64,000 nucleotides of DNA from Staphylococcus sp. IVB6181 (GTDB taxonomy: Bacteria; Bacillota; Bacilli; Staphylococcales; Staphylococcaceae), in contig NZ_CP095096.1 in NCBI RefSeq assembly GCF_025561445.1, positions 1,529,822 through 1,593,821 of the forward strand. The letters are read 5' to 3'. Under the pieces are notes generated by a model that did no database searches, was not told the DNA's origin, and was given only the letters and a program-made list of their open reading frames with translations. A program made the position numbers and the translations under genes. Positions 21,058-32,099 of the stretch are shown one piece after another (the first letter of the stretch is position 1; every line of letters begins with the position of its first letter).

Positions 21058-23748
21058 GTGAGTCAAACCAATTATGCAGTGGTAGATTTAGAAACAACCG
21101 GCAACCAAAAGGATTATGATGAAATCATCCAAATCGGGATTACATTTGTAAGAAACTTTGAAATTGTAGGTTCCTACCACTCTTTAATTAAAACAGACTT
21201 AGAAATTCCGCCTTTCATACAGGCACTGACTTCTATTGAAGATACCATGCTGACACAAGCACCATATTTTCATGAAATAGCAGATGAAATCTATGATGTT
21301 TTGAAAGACTGTGTCTTTGTCGCACACAACGTAGCCTTTGATTTGAACTTTTTAAAAAATGCATTCAGAAAATGCAATATCACTTATCACCCTAGAAAAG
21401 CCATTGATACTGTCGAATTATTCAAAGTGGCTTTTCCGACAGATAAAAGCTACCAATTAAGCGAACTTGCTGAAAATCACGGTATACCTTTAAATAATGC
21501 ACACCGTGCCGATGAAGATGCCGCAACTACTGCTAAATTGATGATTAAAGCTTTCAATGTGCTTTACAGTCTTCCGACAGATACATTGAAACAATTGTAT
21601 TACTTAAGCAAAGACTTAAAATATCAACTGCATGATGTCATTTTCGAAATGGTACGCAAGCGAAAAGATGAAGGACTAGATAAAGAGTTTGCGCAGTTCG
21701 AGCAGATTATTTACAGAAAGCAGGTTGATTTCAAAGCACCGCAAATAGATTTTGAAGGATCAACAAAAGACTTTTATAAACAAGTCATTGATGCATTAGG
21801 TTTCACTTATCGACCGCAGCAGCTCTATCTGACTGAAATTATATTAGAACAGTTGATGCATAATGAAAAAGCATTAATTGAAGCACCGCTCGGTTCAGGG
21901 AAATCCATTGCTTATTTAATTGCGGCTTTAATGTACAATATTGAAACCAAGCAGCATGTCATGATTTCAACAAATACAAAGCTGCTTCAAAATCAATTAT
22001 TAGAACATGAAATCCCTACACTTGAGAAAGTCTTGGGTTATCGTATCAATGCGGCAATTATTAAAAGCAAGAGAGATTACATTTCTCTTGGACTCATCAG
22101 TCAAATCTTAAAAGATGAAACGCAAAATTATGACGTAACACTATTGAAGATGCAGCTGCTGATTTGGATTACTCAAACCGAAACAGGAGATATCCAAGAG
22201 CTGAATTTAAAAGGCGGACAAAAAATGTATTTAGAACAAAAAGCAGAGACTTATGTTCCGGTTCGTCATGATATTCATTACTATAATTTCTTGAAACGCA
22301 ATGCTCAAAATATACAAATCGGTATCACTAACCATGCGCATCTCATTCATGCCTCTCAAGAAAATAGTATTTATCAGCTGTTTGAGGATTGTATTATCGA
22401 TGAAGCACACCGTCTGCCAGATTATGCCTTAGATCAAGTTACAAATGAATTGAGCTATTCAGATATCAAATATCAGCTAGGTTTAATCGGCAAAACAGAA
22501 AATGAGAAACTGTTAAAAGCGGTAGACAACCTTGAACAAAAGCGTATTTTAGAAAAATTGGATATACCGCCGATTGACGTTTTCGGCTTGAAATCAGCTA
22601 TGAATGATATTCATGAATTGAATGAAACGTTATTCACGACAATTTTTGATATTATTCATGATTCTACCATCCATGATGATGATAACCATAAAATTCATTT
22701 TGTGAATCAATTTGATAAAGGTCCGATTCTTAAGGATATCCATCAGATTATTCATAAATTAAATTTAACTTTAGAATATTTCAACGGTATGAGCCATAAA
22801 ACGATTAAATCAATCCGAAAGCATCTGCTTTATATCAATGACCATTTCCGTGCAATTGAACAAAGTCTGAAGGAAGATCATACTTGTTTCTTATCTATAA
22901 AAAATTTAGAGCAAAAATCGACCATCACAATTTATGTGAAAGACTATAAAGTGAAAGACATTCTCTCGCATCAAATTTTAGATAAATTCAATGCCTTAAC
23001 CTTTATTTCAGGAACTTTAACGTTCAATGGTTCTTTCGAAGCCTATAAGAAATGGTTCAATCAAGATGCGGCGTTTAATACGTATATCATTGATGAAGTA
23101 GTAGAAAATAATAACAAAGCAACTATCTTTATACCTAATGATGTTGAACCGTATCATTATCGCGATGTTGAAAAATATGAACATGCGATTGTCAGCTATA
23201 TTACGGAATACGTCAATACCACACAATCGAAGTGCCTGGTCTTATTTACCAGCTATAAAATGATGTACCATGTCCAGGAATTATTAAACGATCTGCCTGA
23301 TTTTGAAGATTACATCATTTTATCTCAGCAGAATAACAGCCAAAATTATAAGATTGCACAGCAATTCAATAGTTTTGATAAAGCCATTCTGCTTGGTACT
23401 GGTACCTTCTTTGAAGGATTCGACTTCCAAGGCGAAGGCATCAAATGTGTTATGATTGCTAAGTTGCCGTTCATGAATCAAAACAATACTAAATATTGGT
23501 TAATGGATTCTGAATTTGTTTCTACGTTTAAAGATTATGTATTGCCTGATGCTGTTATCAGGTTCAGACAAGGGCTCGGACGTCTCATTCGCAATGAGAA
23601 CGACAGAGGTATTATCGTGTCCTTTGATGACCGCTTAGTCAAAAGCAATTACCAGCATTTCTTTATGCAGACGTTAAAAGCATTTAATCAGCAAATCGGC
23701 AACTTGCAGAAGTTCAATAAAAATTTAAAAAGATTAAAGACAGAATAG
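21058..23748 (+). CDS. dinG: DinG-family exonuclease/helicase-like protein
   Basis: An 896 aa fusion. An N-terminal DEDDh exonuclease (VDLETTG near residue 10, [10 protein letters not shown] near 95, [10 protein letters not shown] near 150) precedes an XPD/DinG-type helicase core (APLGSGKS near 280, DEAHRLPDY near 450, [17 protein letters not shown] near 840). No cysteine lies between the Walker A and DEAH motifs, so the Fe-S cluster of true DinG helicases is absent. This agrees with reports that S. aureus DinG acts as a nuclease. The start is GTG, 8 bases after AAGGAGG. Confidence 0.94.
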   Translation: MSQTNYAVVDLETTGNQKDYDEIIQIGITFVRNFEIVGSYHSLIKTDLEIPPFIQALTSIEDTMLTQAPYFHEIADEIYDVLKDCVFVAHNVAFDLNFLKNAFRKCNITYHPRKAIDTVELFKVAFPTDKSYQLSELAENHGIPLNNAHRADEDAATTAKLMIKAFNVLYSLPTDTLKQLYYLSKDLKYQLHDVIFEMVRKRKDEGLDKEFAQFEQIIYRKQVDFKAPQIDFEGSTKDFYKQVIDALGFTYRPQQLYLTEIILEQLMHNEKALIEAPLGSGKSIAYLIAALMYNIETKQHVMISTNTKLLQNQLLEHEIPTLEKVLGYRINAAIIKSKRDYISLGLISQILKDETQNYDVTLLKMQLLIWITQTETGDIQELNLKGGQKMYLEQKAETYVPVRHDIHYYNFLKRNAQNIQIGITNHAHLIHASQENSIYQLFEDCIIDEAHRLPDYALDQVTNELSYSDIKYQLGLIGKTENEKLLKAVDNLEQKRILEKLDIPPIDVFGLKSAMNDIHELNETLFTTIFDIIHDSTIHDDDNHKIHFVNQFDKGPILKDIHQIIHKLNLTLEYFNGMSHKTIKSIRKHLLYINDHFRAIEQSLKEDHTCFLSIKNLEQKSTITIYVKDYKVKDILSHQILDKFNALTFISGTLTFNGSFEAYKKWFNQDAAFNTYIIDEVVENNNKATIFIPNDVEPYHYRDVEKYEHAIVSYITEYVNTTQSKCLVLFTSYKMMYHVQELLNDLPDFEDYIILSQQNNSQNYKIAQQFNSFDKAILLGTGTFFEGFDFQGEGIKCVMIAKLPFMNQNNTKYWLMDSEFVSTFKDYVLPDAVIRFRQGLGRLIRNENDRGIIVSFDDRLVKSNYQHFFMQTLKAFNQQIGNLQKFNKNLKRLKTE

Positions 23749-23880
23749 GGCGTATCAACTAGAACAAACCCCATTTATTTGATAAAATGTAAACGGGTTA
23801 AAAGTAAACAATCAACTCATGCATATGAGTAATGATGAATGCGCTAATAAATGTCAAAAAGAAGTATAGGAGTTTGAATA

Positions 23881-25173
23881 ATGAAGACTACAATTAAAGA
23901 AGCAAAGAACTACATTGGTCAAGAAGTCACTATCGGCGCTTGGCTTCAAAACAAACGTTCTAGCGGTAAAATTGCATTCTTGCAATTACGTGACGGAACA
24001 GGATTTATGCAAGGTGTTGTAGTGAAATCAGAAGTTGATGAAGATACATTCGCTACAGCTAAAAACCTTAATCAAGAGTCATCTTTATATATTACTGGAA
24101 CAATTACTGAAGATAACCGTTCAGATTTAGGTTATGAAATGCAAGTGCAATCTATTGATGTCATTCAAGAAGCACATGATTATCCGATTACACCTAAAAA
24201 TCACGGTACTGAATTCTTAATGGATCATCGTCATTTATGGCTGCGTTCTAAAAAGCAGCATGCGGTTATGCAAATCCGTAATGAAATTATCCGTTCAACA
24301 TATGAATTCTTCCATGATAGCGGATTCGTTAAAATCGATCCTCCGATCTTAACAGCAAGTGCACCGGAAGGCACAAGCGAGCTTTTCCATACTAAATACT
24401 TTGATGAAGATGCATTCTTATCACAAAGTGGTCAATTATATTTAGAAGCTGCGGCTATGGCTTACGGCAAAGTTTTCTCATTCGGTCCAACATTCCGCGC
24501 AGAGAAATCTAAAACACGCCGTCATTTAATCGAGTTCTGGATGATTGAAGGCGAAATGGCGTTCTATAACCATGCGGACAGCTTAGAAGTACAAGAACAA
24601 TACGTAACACACGTTGTTCAATCTGTACTTAAAAATTGCGAAATCGAACTTAAAACTTTAGGCAGAGATACTTCAAAACTTGAAAAAGTTAAAGCACCAT
24701 TCCCAAGAATTTCATACGATGATGCGATTGAATATCTAAAAGAACAAGGTTTCGATGATATCGAATGGGGCGAAGATTTCGGTGCACCGCACGAAACAGC
24801 AATCGCCAACCATTATGATTTACCAGTATTTATCACAAATTACCCAACAAAAATCAAACCATTCTATATGCAGCCGAACCCAGAAAACGAAGATACAGTA
24901 TTATGCGCAGACTTAATTGCGCCTGAAGGTTACGGCGAAATCATCGGCGGATCTGAACGTATTAATGATTTAGAGTTATTAGAATCACGCATTGATGAAC
25001 ATGGTTTAGATAGAGAAAGCTACAACTATTATTTAGACTTGCGTCGTTATGGCTCTGTACCGCACAGCGGATTCGGTTTAGGCTTAGAAAGAACAGTGGC
25101 TTGGATTTCTGGTGTAGAACACGTCAGAGAAACAGCACCATTCCCACGTTTGCTTAACCGTTTATATCCATAA
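23881..25173 (+). CDS. asnS: asparaginyl-tRNA synthetase
   Basis: A class IIb aminoacyl-tRNA synthetase charging tRNA-Asn. The 430 aa protein has an N-terminal OB-fold anticodon domain (residues 1-100), motif 2 [19 protein letters not shown] near residue 207 and motif 3 [13 protein letters not shown] near residue 400. TAGGAG precedes the ATG. The 132-base leader has no T-box motif. It precedes dnaD, as in other Bacillales. Confidence 0.97.
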   Translation: MKTTIKEAKNYIGQEVTIGAWLQNKRSSGKIAFLQLRDGTGFMQGVVVKSEVDEDTFATAKNLNQESSLYITGTITEDNRSDLGYEMQVQSIDVIQEAHDYPITPKNHGTEFLMDHRHLWLRSKKQHAVMQIRNEIIRSTYEFFHDSGFVKIDPPILTASAPEGTSELFHTKYFDEDAFLSQSGQLYLEAAAMAYGKVFSFGPTFRAEKSKTRRHLIEFWMIEGEMAFYNHADSLEVQEQYVTHVVQSVLKNCEIELKTLGRDTSKLEKVKAPFPRISYDDAIEYLKEQGFDDIEWGEDFGAPHETAIANHYDLPVFITNYPTKIKPFYMQPNPENEDTVLCADLIAPEGYGEIIGGSERINDLELLESRIDEHGLDRESYNYYLDLRRYGSVPHSGFGLGLERTVAWISGVEHVRETAPFPRLLNRLYP

Positions 25174-25203
25174 GACTTATGCATTTCAATAAACAATAAA
25201 TGA

Positions 25204-25240
25204 GGTCCAGTCATATGCATACAGTATGACTGGGCCTTTC
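25204..25240 (+). terminator. hairpin between asnS and dnaD
   Basis: A 12 bp stem with one G-T pair (25204-25215 with 25225-25236) is followed by only a short T run. It may be a weak or partial terminator. Confidence 0.6.
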
Positions 25241-25273
25241 AATAGGTACGCACAAAAAGAAGGGGTGTTCACT

Positions 25274-25951
25274 TTGAATATAGAATTGCTGCGCAAACGC
25301 CCAGTCGTTATAAGAAGGGAACTGCTGGATCATTATACTGAGATGGGTCTGTCTGAAAGCGACCTTGTCATCTTAATCAAACTGATTTATGAATATGAAC
25401 ATTCAAATAAGCAACCGTCTATTGAATACTTAAGCAAAGGCACGACGCTCAAAGAACGCGAAGTAACTGCGGTTATCCAGCGTTTAATTCAATTGAATAT
25501 GTTAGATTTAACTGTTCAAAAAGATGAAGAGGGCCGTTTTGCGGAATTTATGAATTTAGATGGATTTTATCAAGCATTCAGCGATGTATTGAAATCGCAA
25601 GAAGCGAAAAAAGAAGAACTGACTGACCAAGAAGCTTTCAAAACATTATTCAATATGATTGAAAATGCATTCGGACGTCCGCTCTCTCCAATAGAAATCG
25701 ATACATTGAATCAATGGATCGATGTCGATCATCATGAAATATATGTGATTCAAGCTGCAGTAAATGAAGCTTTAAGCCAAGAAAAAATGAGTTTCAAATA
25801 CATTGATCGCATTTTATTGAATTGGAAGAAAAACAATGTCAAAACTGTGGAAGATTCTAAAAAGATCAGCAGTCAATATCATACCCCTCAAATGAAACAT
25901 GCTGTTAAGAAGATACCTAAATTCGATTGGTTAAATCAGGAGGATTCATAA
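25274..25951 (+). CDS. dnaD: DNA replication initiation protein DnaD
   Basis: A primosomal protein acting with DnaB/DnaI to load the replicative helicase. The 225 aa protein has an N-terminal winged-helix DDBH1 domain (to about residue 105) and a C-terminal DDBH2 domain (about 115-195) ending in YIDRILLNWKKNNVKT, the expected Y-x-x-x-I-x-x-x-W type end. The TTG at 25274 is chosen because AAGGGG precedes it; reading further upstream runs into the asnS hairpin. Its TAA shares a base with the nth ATG. Confidence 0.9.
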   Translation: MNIELLRKRPVVIRRELLDHYTEMGLSESDLVILIKLIYEYEHSNKQPSIEYLSKGTTLKEREVTAVIQRLIQLNMLDLTVQKDEEGRFAEFMNLDGFYQAFSDVLKSQEAKKEELTDQEAFKTLFNMIENAFGRPLSPIEIDTLNQWIDVDHHEIYVIQAAVNEALSQEKMSFKYIDRILLNWKKNNVKTVEDSKKISSQYHTPQMKHAVKKIPKFDWLNQEDS

Positions 25952-26619
25952 TGTTAAGCAAGAAAAAAGCATTGGCTATGATAGATGTGATTGATGACAT
26001 GTTTCCAGATGCGGAAATCGAATTGAAACATGATAATGCCTTTGAGCTTACAATTGCTGTACTGCTGTCTGCGCAATGTACAGATGTCTTAGTCAACAAA
26101 GTCACAAAACACTTATTCCAAAAATACAAAACACCGCAAGATTATCTGGATGTCAGTTTAGAAGAACTAGAACAAGATATCCGGTCTATCGGTCTTTATA
26201 GAAATAAAGCCAAAAACATCAAAAAGCTCAGCCAATCGTTATTAGATAAATTTGATGGCCAGATTCCAAATAACCGTGCTGATTTAGAAAGTTTAGCAGG
26301 GGTAGGCAGAAAAACTGCTAATGTTGTTTTGAGCGTCGCATTCGGTGTACCTGCACTCGCGGTCGATACGCATGTTGAACGTGTCTCAAAAAGATTAGGA
26401 ATTTGCCGCTGGAAAGACAGTGTTAAAGAAGTAGAGGAGAGACTTTGTTCAGTCATTCCTAAAGACCGTTGGAATAAAAGCCATCATCAGCTGATTTTCT
26501 TCGGACGCTATCATTGCCTGGCAAGAGCACCTAAATGTGATGTCTGTCCATTATTTGATGATTGCAGAGAAGGACAAAAGCGCTACCGCGAAAAATTAAG
26601 AAAAGAAGCAAAAGCATAG
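25951..26619 (+). CDS. nth: endonuclease III
   Basis: A base-excision repair glycosylase/AP lyase for oxidised pyrimidines. The 222 aa protein has the helix-hairpin-helix LAGVGRKTANVV near residue 112 with the catalytic Lys, the Asp in VDTHVERVSKR, and a C-terminal 4Fe-4S cluster CLARAPKCDVCPLFDDC with spacing C-x6-C-x2-C-x5-C. AGGAGG lies in the end of dnaD; stop and start overlap by one base. Confidence 0.96.
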   Translation: MLSKKKALAMIDVIDDMFPDAEIELKHDNAFELTIAVLLSAQCTDVLVNKVTKHLFQKYKTPQDYLDVSLEELEQDIRSIGLYRNKAKNIKKLSQSLLDKFDGQIPNNRADLESLAGVGRKTANVVLSVAFGVPALAVDTHVERVSKRLGICRWKDSVKEVEERLCSVIPKDRWNKSHHQLIFFGRYHCLARAPKCDVCPLFDDCREGQKRYREKLRKEAKA

Positions 26620-26630
26620 GGAGTGATATT

Positions 26631-26963
26631 GTGATAACAAAAGCTGATTTCGAAGCATTAGAAGTAAAAATTGATGCCCTAGCAAAAAATAAGCAGCTCA
26701 CTTCTGATGAAGGCAAAGCACTGCTTGATCAATATTTAGCATTGATCGAACGTTACTTTGTCGACATCAACAATATAGATACTATCGCATTTGATCAGCT
26801 CGATAATTATGCTGTTGTGCCTATCAATTTTAAAGAACGCTTCGATTATATCCATCAACGCAAACATCATTTTATGGGTTATCGCCAAATGAAAACATTA
26901 GTCAGCGAACTGATTAAAATGAATGCGGCATATAAAGCAAGACAATCTCATCAAAAACGATAG
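26631..26963 (+). CDS. ypoC: YpoC-like protein
   Basis: A 110 aa soluble protein recognised mainly by position: dnaD-nth-ypoC next to a class A penicillin-binding protein and recU, as in Bacillus. It is mostly helical, with no motif of known function (LDQYLALIERYFVDINNI in the middle). The GTG at 26631 is chosen for the GGGAGTG 5 bases before it; longer in-frame readings overlap nth without an RBS. Confidence 0.72.
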   Translation: MITKADFEALEVKIDALAKNKQLTSDEGKALLDQYLALIERYFVDINNIDTIAFDQLDNYAVVPINFKERFDYIHQRKHHFMGYRQMKTLVSELIKMNAAYKARQSHQKR

Positions 26964-26984
26964 AATTGAATTAATGATAATATT

Positions 26985-27020
26985 AAAGCCTCCAACCTTA
27001 TAAGTATCGTTGGAGGCTTT
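26985..27020 (+). terminator. terminator after dnaD-nth-ypoC
   Basis: AAAGCCTCCAAC (26985-26996) pairs with GTTGGAGGCTTT (27009-27020). The T run beyond is short. Confidence 0.8.
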
Positions 27021-27032
27021 CTTGGTATAGAA

Positions 27033-27073
27033 AAAGGTGCAGCGCTCAAAATCTTGAGCTGCTGCACCTTTAT
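27033..27073 (-). terminator. pbp2 terminator
   Basis: A long stem, GGTGCAGC-GCTCAA against TTGAGCTGCTGCACC with one bulge, has a T-rich tail on the minus strand. It lies just after the pbp2 stop. Confidence 0.85.
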
Positions 27074-27078
27074 TTCAT

Positions 27079-29340
27079 TTATGAAACTTTATCATTGAAA
27101 ATGGCATTGAGATTAAAGAATCTTGATAATGCATTTCCATTTTGATTGTTATTTTGTTGATTGCTATTGCCTTGTTGTTGGCTGTTGTTATTGCCTAAAT
27201 TTTGATTTGAACTGTTGCTGCCTTGTTGTTGGCTGCTGCTGTTACTGCTGCTTCCGCCTTGAGTAGAACCATTGCCGTTGACTTTACGGCTAGTTGTATT
27301 GCCATCAGGGTGGTTGACAACAGATAAATCAGATTTGCTTGAGCCTGCAACTGAATCAGGTCTAGTAAAGTCTTGACCGTCACGAGGACTAATATCTGAC
27401 ATTACATCTTCAAGCAAGAATTGCGGATATTCTTGTTCATTGTGTCCAACGAATGAGTTTTCACCATATTGTTTTACTTTGCTGAAGCCCATCCAAACTG
27501 ACATAGAGTATCTTGGAGTGAAACCGTTAATCCAAACATCTTTCGCTGCATTATCAGGAAGGTTGTATTGTTGGTAAGTTTCTCCGCCGTAAGTACCTGT
27601 ACCAGTTTTGGCAGCTAAGTTAACACCTGAAACGCCATGTCCATAAGCAGAACCCCATGCTTCGAATGTACCTTTCAATACTTCTGAAAGCATGTATGCA
27701 GTGTAATCATGCATAGCTCTGTGGTGTTTATGGTCGAACTCTGTAGTATCGCCTTCTTGGTCGACAACTTTAGAAATACCGTGTGCTTGGTTATATTCAC
27801 CGCCGTTTGCTAAAGCAGCAAATGCTGAAGCTAAATCAGTAGGTGAGAATTCAGATGATGAACCACCTAGAACTTCTGATGGGCCAATTTCACCTTGGTA
27901 TTCTAATCCGACTTGTTTCGCAAATTTCTTAGGTGCATCTTGGCCGGCATTTTGTTTTGTTTGCTGCCAAGCTTTCAATGCTGGAATGTTGAAACTTTGT
28001 CTTAACGCATCATAAAGCGATACATTACCATGACTCTTCGTATCATAGTTTCTGAATGTTGTACCGTCTACCATGTATGCTGCTTCATCTTGAAGTTCAT
28101 GGTTCGTTGCCCATTGCATATTTTCAATTGCCGGACCGTAAGCTAGGAATGGTTTCAATGAAGAACCAGTAGGGTGGGCATCTGTTGCTTGGTTGCGGTC
28201 GACAACATCTTTGAAGTGTCTGCCGCCTGAAATCGCAACGAGTGCACCGCTCTTACTATCAACAATTGTTGAACCGACTTGCTGGTCATCATTTTTGTAA
28301 TAATTACCATTGTCGATACGGTTTTGCAATGCTTTTTGAACACTAGAATCCATGTTTGTATAAATCTTGATACCGCTGTTTAATAAATCCGCAAGATTTT
28401 TATCTTTGAATTCCGGATGTGCCATTAATTCAGATTTAATAAAGTTGATATATGAGTTGTACTCTGGATCTTTAGTATCTGGTTTAATTGCACGATCATC
28501 CGCACTGCGTTTTACAAGATTCTTTTCAATCGGCGTATTCTGAGCTTCTTTCATTTGTTTATCACTGATACGCTTATGATAATTCATTAAGTATAATACA
28601 GTGTCTTTACGATCCTCTGCTCTTTTAGGGTTGTCATACACATTGTATAAGTTAGGTACTTGAGGTAATCCTGCTAAGTACGCTTCTTCAGCTAAATTCA
28701 AGTCCTTCAAGTCTTTGTTGAAGTAGTATTTAGCTGCAGCTTTAACCCCGTAAACACCATCAGAGTAGTAAATTTTGTTTAAGTAGATTTGGAAAATCTC
28801 ATCTTTGCTGTATTCCTGCTCTAAACGGTAAGATAAGTAAGCTTCTTGCGCTTTACGGCCAATTGACTTTTGGTCAGTCAAGAACGAACGTTTAACAACT
28901 TGTTGTGTTAAAGTTGATGCACCTTGCGAACCGAAACCGCCGGTAATATTTTTACCAACAGCACCGAATAAACGTTTATAGTCTAAAGCGCCATGCTTGT
29001 AGAAACGGTTATCTTCGGTAGCTAAAACGGCATCTTTCATGTTTTGAGGAACATCCTTCAAATCAACATGCGCACGTCTTTGACCATTATCAAGCGTTTT
29101 AACCAGCTTCCCATCTTTATCATATATTTTAGCTGGAATCGGATCTTTCAATTTTGCATCAGAAAAAGCCGGTGCTTTCCAAGCATAATAGGCAAATAAT
29201 AAAACACCAACTAATGCTAAGACAATAAATGCAATTACTGCGAAGCCGATAATCTTAATAATTGTCCTTTTAATACTTTTATTCTGTTTTTTACCGGACT
29301 TTCCATTATTAGAATGAGAAGTCCTTTTTCTTTCCGTCAT
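27079..29340 (-). CDS. pbp2: penicillin-binding protein 2 (bifunctional class A PBP)
   Basis: A membrane-bound peptidoglycan glycosyltransferase/transpeptidase of 753 aa. Visible in order: a basic cytoplasmic tail, one transmembrane helix (about residues 27-50), the GT51 domain with [11 protein letters not shown] near 107 and [14 protein letters not shown] near 140, then the transpeptidase with SSLK (near 392), SFN (near 449) and KTGT (near 577). The last 75 residues are a Ser/Asn/Gln-rich tail, ending in a short hydrophobic stretch, and make the protein somewhat longer than S. aureus PBP2. It overlaps recU by 4 bases (ATGA). Confidence 0.96.
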   Translation of the reverse strand: MTERKRTSHSNNGKSGKKQNKSIKRTIIKIIGFAVIAFIVLALVGVLLFAYYAWKAPAFSDAKLKDPIPAKIYDKDGKLVKTLDNGQRRAHVDLKDVPQNMKDAVLATEDNRFYKHGALDYKRLFGAVGKNITGGFGSQGASTLTQQVVKRSFLTDQKSIGRKAQEAYLSYRLEQEYSKDEIFQIYLNKIYYSDGVYGVKAAAKYYFNKDLKDLNLAEEAYLAGLPQVPNLYNVYDNPKRAEDRKDTVLYLMNYHKRISDKQMKEAQNTPIEKNLVKRSADDRAIKPDTKDPEYNSYINFIKSELMAHPEFKDKNLADLLNSGIKIYTNMDSSVQKALQNRIDNGNYYKNDDQQVGSTIVDSKSGALVAISGGRHFKDVVDRNQATDAHPTGSSLKPFLAYGPAIENMQWATNHELQDEAAYMVDGTTFRNYDTKSHGNVSLYDALRQSFNIPALKAWQQTKQNAGQDAPKKFAKQVGLEYQGEIGPSEVLGGSSSEFSPTDLASAFAALANGGEYNQAHGISKVVDQEGDTTEFDHKHHRAMHDYTAYMLSEVLKGTFEAWGSAYGHGVSGVNLAAKTGTGTYGGETYQQYNLPDNAAKDVWINGFTPRYSMSVWMGFSKVKQYGENSFVGHNEQEYPQFLLEDVMSDISPRDGQDFTRPDSVAGSSKSDLSVVNHPDGNTTSRKVNGNGSTQGGSSSNSSSQQQGSNSSNQNLGNNNSQQQGNSNQQNNNQNGNALSRFFNLNAIFNDKVS

Positions 29341-29963
29341 ACGCGGTCCTCACTTTCATCTAATATCAACTTATCAACGGCTTTGAGATAATTCAAACGT
29401 GGTTGATACTGATAAGGAATATGGTAACCATTTTTTCTTATTTCTTCAACTGTAATCGATTTTCTGATGTTGTTCACATGTCTTTTCCAAAATACTTTAA
29501 AAGCACTATAAGGCAATATATAGACTTCATCAAGCTTTTTAAAACGTATAATGAGAAAAACAATACCTTTTTGCTCATATACTGCCTTCATATGATTTAC
29601 TTGATGCTCATGTATATTCTTTAATGGAAAAGATGTGGTACTTTGTGTTTCTTTCGCTTCAAAATCAATATAACGGCCATTATAAATACCGTTGTAATCA
29701 GTTGTAGATGGGGTGCGGAAATATGCTTCTTTTATCACAGCTTTGCTGCGTCTAGGGTAAGAAACATTGACGATTTGAACGGGTGTCGGTTTTTTGTGTA
29801 TTACTGCTTTACCTGTAGAAAGGTAGTAATCGTTTGATAATTCAATTTCCTTTTCTAAAGTCATTCCACGTCCGCCATACTTGATTTTACTTGACTGCGG
29901 CATGTTTGTGCGTCCAACTTTAGTCGTATTTCTATTAAATGGTTTACCATTTGGATAATTCAT
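29337..29963 (-). CDS. recU: Holliday junction resolvase RecU
   Basis: Cleaves Holliday junctions in recombination and chromosome segregation. The 208 aa protein equals the S. aureus length. It has the nuclease core [18 protein letters not shown] near residues 93-110, with the Asp and E-x-K expected for the metal site, and a basic N-terminal arm. It is the first gene of the recU-pbp2 unit, the arrangement known in staphylococci. Confidence 0.95.
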   Translation of the reverse strand: MNYPNGKPFNRNTTKVGRTNMPQSSKIKYGGRGMTLEKEIELSNDYYLSTGKAVIHKKPTPVQIVNVSYPRRSKAVIKEAYFRTPSTTDYNGIYNGRYIDFEAKETQSTTSFPLKNIHEHQVNHMKAVYEQKGIVFLIIRFKKLDEVYILPYSAFKVFWKRHVNNIRKSITVEEIRKNGYHIPYQYQPRLNYLKAVDKLILDESEDRV

Positions 29964-30248
29964 TTATTTCACCACACCAACTGGTTTATAAAACCGTAAC
30001 TATTATACACAAATTACAGGTATATGCAAACTCTGCGCGCTTATTTATATTCTTTATGACATTTAATTGTCTTAAGAATATACTTAACAGAATGATAGAT
30101 ATTACCCTTTGTGTATATGTCACTTATTTTAACGTTATTTGCGGCAATAAACAATCCGAAACTCCCTTGCAGTGCGGATTTTTCAGGGATTTTCAAAATG
30201 ACGAACATCATAATCTGTGCTATTTTATAAATGAAAGGGTGGTTTGGA

Positions 30249-30587
30249 ATGGATATAAATATTGAAAAATTGATAAAGCTCACCCAAGAAATGGAGCAAA
30301 GATATCAAACAGCCAAAAACGGCAAGTGCTATGCATTTAAAGAAGATGTTGTTCCATTTGTATCACATATAGATGAAATACTCTTTCAATTGGACGGCCA
30401 AGCTGAACACATTGTGGCGCTTCCTTATATGAATAAACTGAAATATGAAATGTTGAAGGAAAACATTGAAAAACTTTCAGTAGAATGTCATTATTCTAAA
30501 ACAAGCAGAAAGATGTTTATGGAGAAGTTGAAAAGTGTAAATTATGACTTGAACTATATTAAGGATTGTGAAAAGTACTATGGTTAA
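30249..30587 (+). CDS. yppE: YppE family protein (DUF1798)
   Basis: A 112 aa all-helical protein of the YppE family, function unknown. The family assignment rests on length, helical pattern and position between recU (divergent) and ypsA. The ATG at 30249 follows GAAAGGGTGG; an in-frame start at 30231 lies before that RBS. It overlaps ypsA by 8 bases. Confidence 0.75.
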   Translation: MDINIEKLIKLTQEMEQRYQTAKNGKCYAFKEDVVPFVSHIDEILFQLDGQAEHIVALPYMNKLKYEMLKENIEKLSVECHYSKTSRKMFMEKLKSVNYDLNYIKDCEKYYG

Positions 30588-31146
30588 AACTGCTTATGTG
30601 ACGGGATACAAATCCTATGAACTGAACATTTTCAAAGATGATGCACCAGAGGTAAAATATCTCAAATTATTCTTAAAAAATAAATTGAAATCTCTGATTG
30701 AAGAAGGCTTGGAATGGGTATTAATACAAGGGCAATTGGGTATTGAATTTTGGACAGCCGAAGTTGTCATTGAATTAAAATCCGAATACCCAGATTTAAA
30801 ATTAGGCGTCATTGCACCGTTTCAAAATCATACTGAGCGATGGAATGAACAAAACCAATTAAAGTATCAACAAATCATTGAAAATAGTGATTTTCATGAG
30901 ACTGTACATCATGCACCTTATGAAGGTCCGTTTCAATTTAAACAAACTGATCGTTTTATGCTTGACCACACAGATATCACAATTCTCATCTACGATGAAG
31001 AGCAAGAAGCAAGCCCGAAGTTCTTTAAACGTATGCTAGTTGATTTTGCAGAACAAACAAACTATACTTATGATGTTGTAACGTTTGATGAAATCAATAC
31101 ATTCATCAGTGATATACAGTGGTCTGAAGAAGAAAGTTTCGAATGA
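30580..31146 (+). CDS. ypsA: DUF1273 (SLOG-fold) protein YpsA
   Basis: A 188 aa protein with a Rossmann-like SLOG fold: [12 protein letters not shown] at the N-terminus and [20 protein letters not shown] near residue 50, including the G-x-G loop. In B. subtilis and S. aureus YpsA affects cell division and works near GpsB; its ligand is unknown. The ATG at 30580 gives [12 protein letters not shown], matching staphylococcal homologs; a GTG at 30568 is in frame. gpsB follows after 12 bases. Confidence 0.88.
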   Translation: MVKTAYVTGYKSYELNIFKDDAPEVKYLKLFLKNKLKSLIEEGLEWVLIQGQLGIEFWTAEVVIELKSEYPDLKLGVIAPFQNHTERWNEQNQLKYQQIIENSDFHETVHHAPYEGPFQFKQTDRFMLDHTDITILIYDEEQEASPKFFKRMLVDFAEQTNYTYDVVTFDEINTFISDIQWSEEESFE

Positions 31147-31158
31147 GGTGGAGAAAAA

Positions 31159-31488
31159 ATGGCAGATGTATCTTTAAAACTATCAGCAAAAGATATTTAT
31201 GAAAAAGATTTCGAAAAAACCCTTGCACGTGGATATAGAAGGGAAGAAGTAGATGCATTTTTAGATGACATCATCGCAGACTATCAAAAAATGGCCGACA
31301 TGAACAATGAAGTCATTAAACTAAATGAAGAAAACCATAAGTTGAAAAAAGAACTTGAAGAATTGCGTTTACGTGTCGCAACTTCTAGACCGCAAGAAAA
31401 CAAAAACTTTTCTTCGAATGCGAATACAAGCAATGTAGATATTTTAAAACGTATTTCTAATTTAGAAAAAGCTGTATTCGGCAAGTAA
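31159..31488 (+). CDS. gpsB: cell division regulator GpsB
   Basis: A membrane-associated coiled-coil adaptor of the DivIVA family that links the septal machinery, FtsZ and PBPs. The 109 aa protein has the N-terminal DivIVA-type domain with [16 protein letters not shown] (residues 19-34), a coiled coil over about 35-72, a linker, and the short C-terminal helix [15 protein letters not shown]. It is cotranscribed with ypsA and lies just before rnpB. Confidence 0.94.
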   Translation: MADVSLKLSAKDIYEKDFEKTLARGYRREEVDAFLDDIIADYQKMADMNNEVIKLNEENHKLKKELEELRLRVATSRPQENKNFSSNANTSNVDILKRISNLEKAVFGK

Positions 31489-31541
31489 CTTAATGGATCA
31501 AAGCTTCTGAAATCTGAATAATTTCTATTTTACAGATTAAC

Positions 31542-31571
31542 TTTACCATTGATAAAGAACCATGCTATAAT
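31542..31571 (+). promoter_or_regulatory. rnpB promoter
   Basis: TATAAT at 31566-31571 stands 9 bases before the RNA start. TTTACC at 31542-31547 gives a weak -35 at 18-base spacing. Confidence 0.55.
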
Positions 31572-31579
31572 TTTAAGAA

Positions 31580-31979
31580 GTGATATTTCGGGTAATCGCT
31601 ATAGCAATATAGAGGAAAGTCCATGCTCGCACAATCTGAGATGATTGTAGTGTTCGTGCTTGATGAAACAATAAGTCAAGGCTATAAGACGGCAGTGAAA
31701 TAGTCTAAGTCGCTAAGATATGACTAGAGTAGCTTGAAAGTGCCACAGTGACGGAGCTTTTACAGAAATGTAAAAGGTGGAACGCGGTAAACCCCTCGAG
31801 TGAGCAATCCAAATTTGGTAGGAGCACTTGTTTAGCGGAATTCAACGTATAAATGAGGAAATAAACTAACGAAAAGCTTTATTTCAGACAGATGGTTACC
31901 ACCTGCGTACCAGTGCCTACTAGTGCACGTTATGAGTACCAAGGTACAGAACATGGCTTATAGAAATATCATCACTAGG
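31580..31979 (+). ncRNA. rnpB: RNase P RNA, type B
   Basis: The catalytic RNA of RNase P, which matures tRNA 5' ends. The 400-base Bacillus-type RNA has the conserved 5' strand with GAGGAAAGTCCATGCTC, the GGTGGAACGCGGTAAACCCC core and the closing TTATAGAAATATCATCACTAG that pairs with the 5' end (GTGATATTTC). Ends are estimated from that terminal pairing. It lies directly downstream of gpsB as in S. aureus. Confidence 0.96.
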
Positions 31980-31981
31980 CT

Positions 31982-32010
31982 AGCTCTCCAAGTTGGAGAG
32001 CTTTTTTAAT
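31982..32010 (+). terminator. rnpB terminator
   Basis: AGCTCTCCA-AGT-TGGAGAGCT is followed by T7. Confidence 0.93.
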
Positions 32011-32099
32011 TTGTATTGTATTTTCTCGCATATATAACCGCTTCAAAATTTGCTACAATAATGTAGTACACAAAACCAATAGAAGGAAGGTCAACACAT

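Noticed and set aside
23749-23880. Possible T-box leader of asnS
   Set aside because: The conserved T-box sequence and antiterminator are absent; only an unstructured AT-rich leader is visible.
27195-27383. 62-codon frame over the pbp2 tail
   Set aside because: It results from the low-complexity Ser/Asn/Gln codons read in another frame.
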